Shown here one piece after another: positions 12,813-13,147 of a stretch of DNA of 13,147 nucleotides. The DNA is from Acidimicrobiia bacterium (GTDB taxonomy: Bacteria > Actinomycetota > Acidimicrobiia > Spongiisociales > SHLN01), in contig JABDOU010000300.1 in the NCBI GenBank assembly GCA_013043085.1, positions 1-13,147 of the forward strand, given 5' to 3'. How positions within the stretch are numbered: position 1 is the first letter of the stretch; each line of letters begins with the position of its first letter. The notes under the pieces were generated by a model. It saw only the letters and a program-made list of their open reading frames with translations. It was not told where the DNA came from and did not search any database. Made by a program: the position numbers and the translations under genes.

Positions 12813-13147
12813 ATCTTATCCGCCAGTCCGATTCGAACGTTCTACGAGTCCGCGGGCGCTACCTTCGGTGAACGCTCTGGATGGTCGCTCCCGCTGGTCG
12901 TGGGTTCCACCGAGAAAGCTCTGCTCGCGGCAGAACATGGTGTCGTCGCATTTGACCTCTCACATTTGGAACACACCTTGTATGAAGATCTCCCGGACGC
13001 CGTCTCCGACACGATTACGCGGGACGTTGGCAGCCTCGAGGAAGGATTCTGCACCGAGGGTCTGATCCTCGATGCAGACGCCACCATCACCCAGCACCTT
13101 GACATCTGGCGTAGCCAGAGAATCTTCATGTATCGTCGGTCGCCGGC
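12813..13147 (+). CDS. GcvT/YgfZ-like folate-binding protein (N-terminal part, cut by window)
   Basis: The frame runs off the right edge; about 111 codons are present. The pattern fits the first domain of GcvT/YgfZ proteins: FYESAGATFGERSGWSLPL, then AAEHGVVAFDLSHLE (like the GLFDVSHM of GcvT), DTITRDVGSLEEGF (like TNDVSxLxPG) and LILDADATITQHLDIW (like LLNEDGGVIDDLxVY). GcvT is the tetrahydrofolate-dependent aminomethyltransferase of glycine cleavage; YgfZ helps iron-sulfur enzymes. This copy is too divergent and too short here to choose. No ATG, GTG or TTG lies between the previous stop and the conserved part. I place the start at an ATC (12813) because GAGGGG lies 6 bases before it. A TTG inside the previous gene at about 12740 is the other option. 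Gene order supports a glycine cleavage link, since gcvH and gcvB flank this cluster in mycobacteria. Confidence 0.6.
   Translation, partial: MLSASPIRTFYESAGATFGERSGWSLPLVVGSTEKALLAAEHGVVAFDLSHLEHTLYEDLPDAVSDTITRDVGSLEEGFCTEGLILDADATITQHLDIWRSQRIFMYRRSP

Noticed and set aside
1..13147. CRISPR array, tRNA, rRNA, insertion sequence or phage gene
   Set aside because: No spaced repeats of suitable length, cloverleaf, transposase motif or phage-like gene was seen on reading both strands.

Overview
The window looks like chromosomal DNA of a moderately GC-rich actinobacterium. The best clue is the plus-strand run from 8730 to 12211: pgsA, a GarA-type FHA protein, an FtsR-type MerR regulator, a DUF151 bifunctional nuclease and a second MerR regulator. 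This is the order known around Rv1822 to Rv1830 of Mycobacterium tuberculosis, but here a hypoxanthine phosphoribosyltransferase gene (hpt) sits between ftsR and the nuclease gene. Overall divergence from mycobacteria and the mixed gene content suggest a deep-branching lineage, possibly Acidimicrobiia; that is an inference. Several starts lack a Shine-Dalgarno sequence but have a TAnnnT hexamer 6 to 7 bases before the ATG (5288, 8730, 9310), the leaderless arrangement common in Actinobacteria.

Left part, minus strand (1-5182): a sugar-transfer operon. Reading 5' to 3' it contains a large membrane protein fusing a glycoside hydrolase TIM barrel to a family 2 glycosyltransferase (1929-4505), a CgeB/GT4-like glycosyltransferase (716-1945) and an aminoglycoside/sugar-kinase-like phosphotransferase cut by the window edge (1-624). 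Overlaps and short gaps suggest co-transcription. Upstream is a four-helix membrane protein of unknown role (4688-5182) with its own good promoter.

Middle part (5183-8729): a compact divergent promoter region, then an FAD-dependent DAO-family oxidoreductase (5288-6448) and a short-chain dehydrogenase (6474-7247) in one plus-strand operon. Convergent to it is a minus-strand pair, a YbaK-type aminoacyl-tRNA deacylase and a PfkB sugar kinase, with an ATGA stop/start overlap.

Right part (8730-13147): pgsA (phospholipid synthesis), garA (FHA switch), ftsR, hpt and bfn are tightly packed or overlapping. A 144-base regulatory gap (11510-11653) follows, with a perfect DnaA box, a consensus promoter carrying a dyad, and three AATTAC repeats at an exact 14-base period. 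Then come the second MerR gene, a PD-(D/E)XK-like protein whose only sensible start is CTG, and the beginning of a GcvT/YgfZ-like gene that also lacks a normal start codon. Together the right part joins membrane lipid synthesis, phospho-signalling, cell-cycle-type transcription control, purine salvage and probably glycine/one-carbon metabolism.

No tRNA, rRNA, CRISPR array, insertion sequence or phage gene was seen. No gene-free stretch exceeds about 185 bases.
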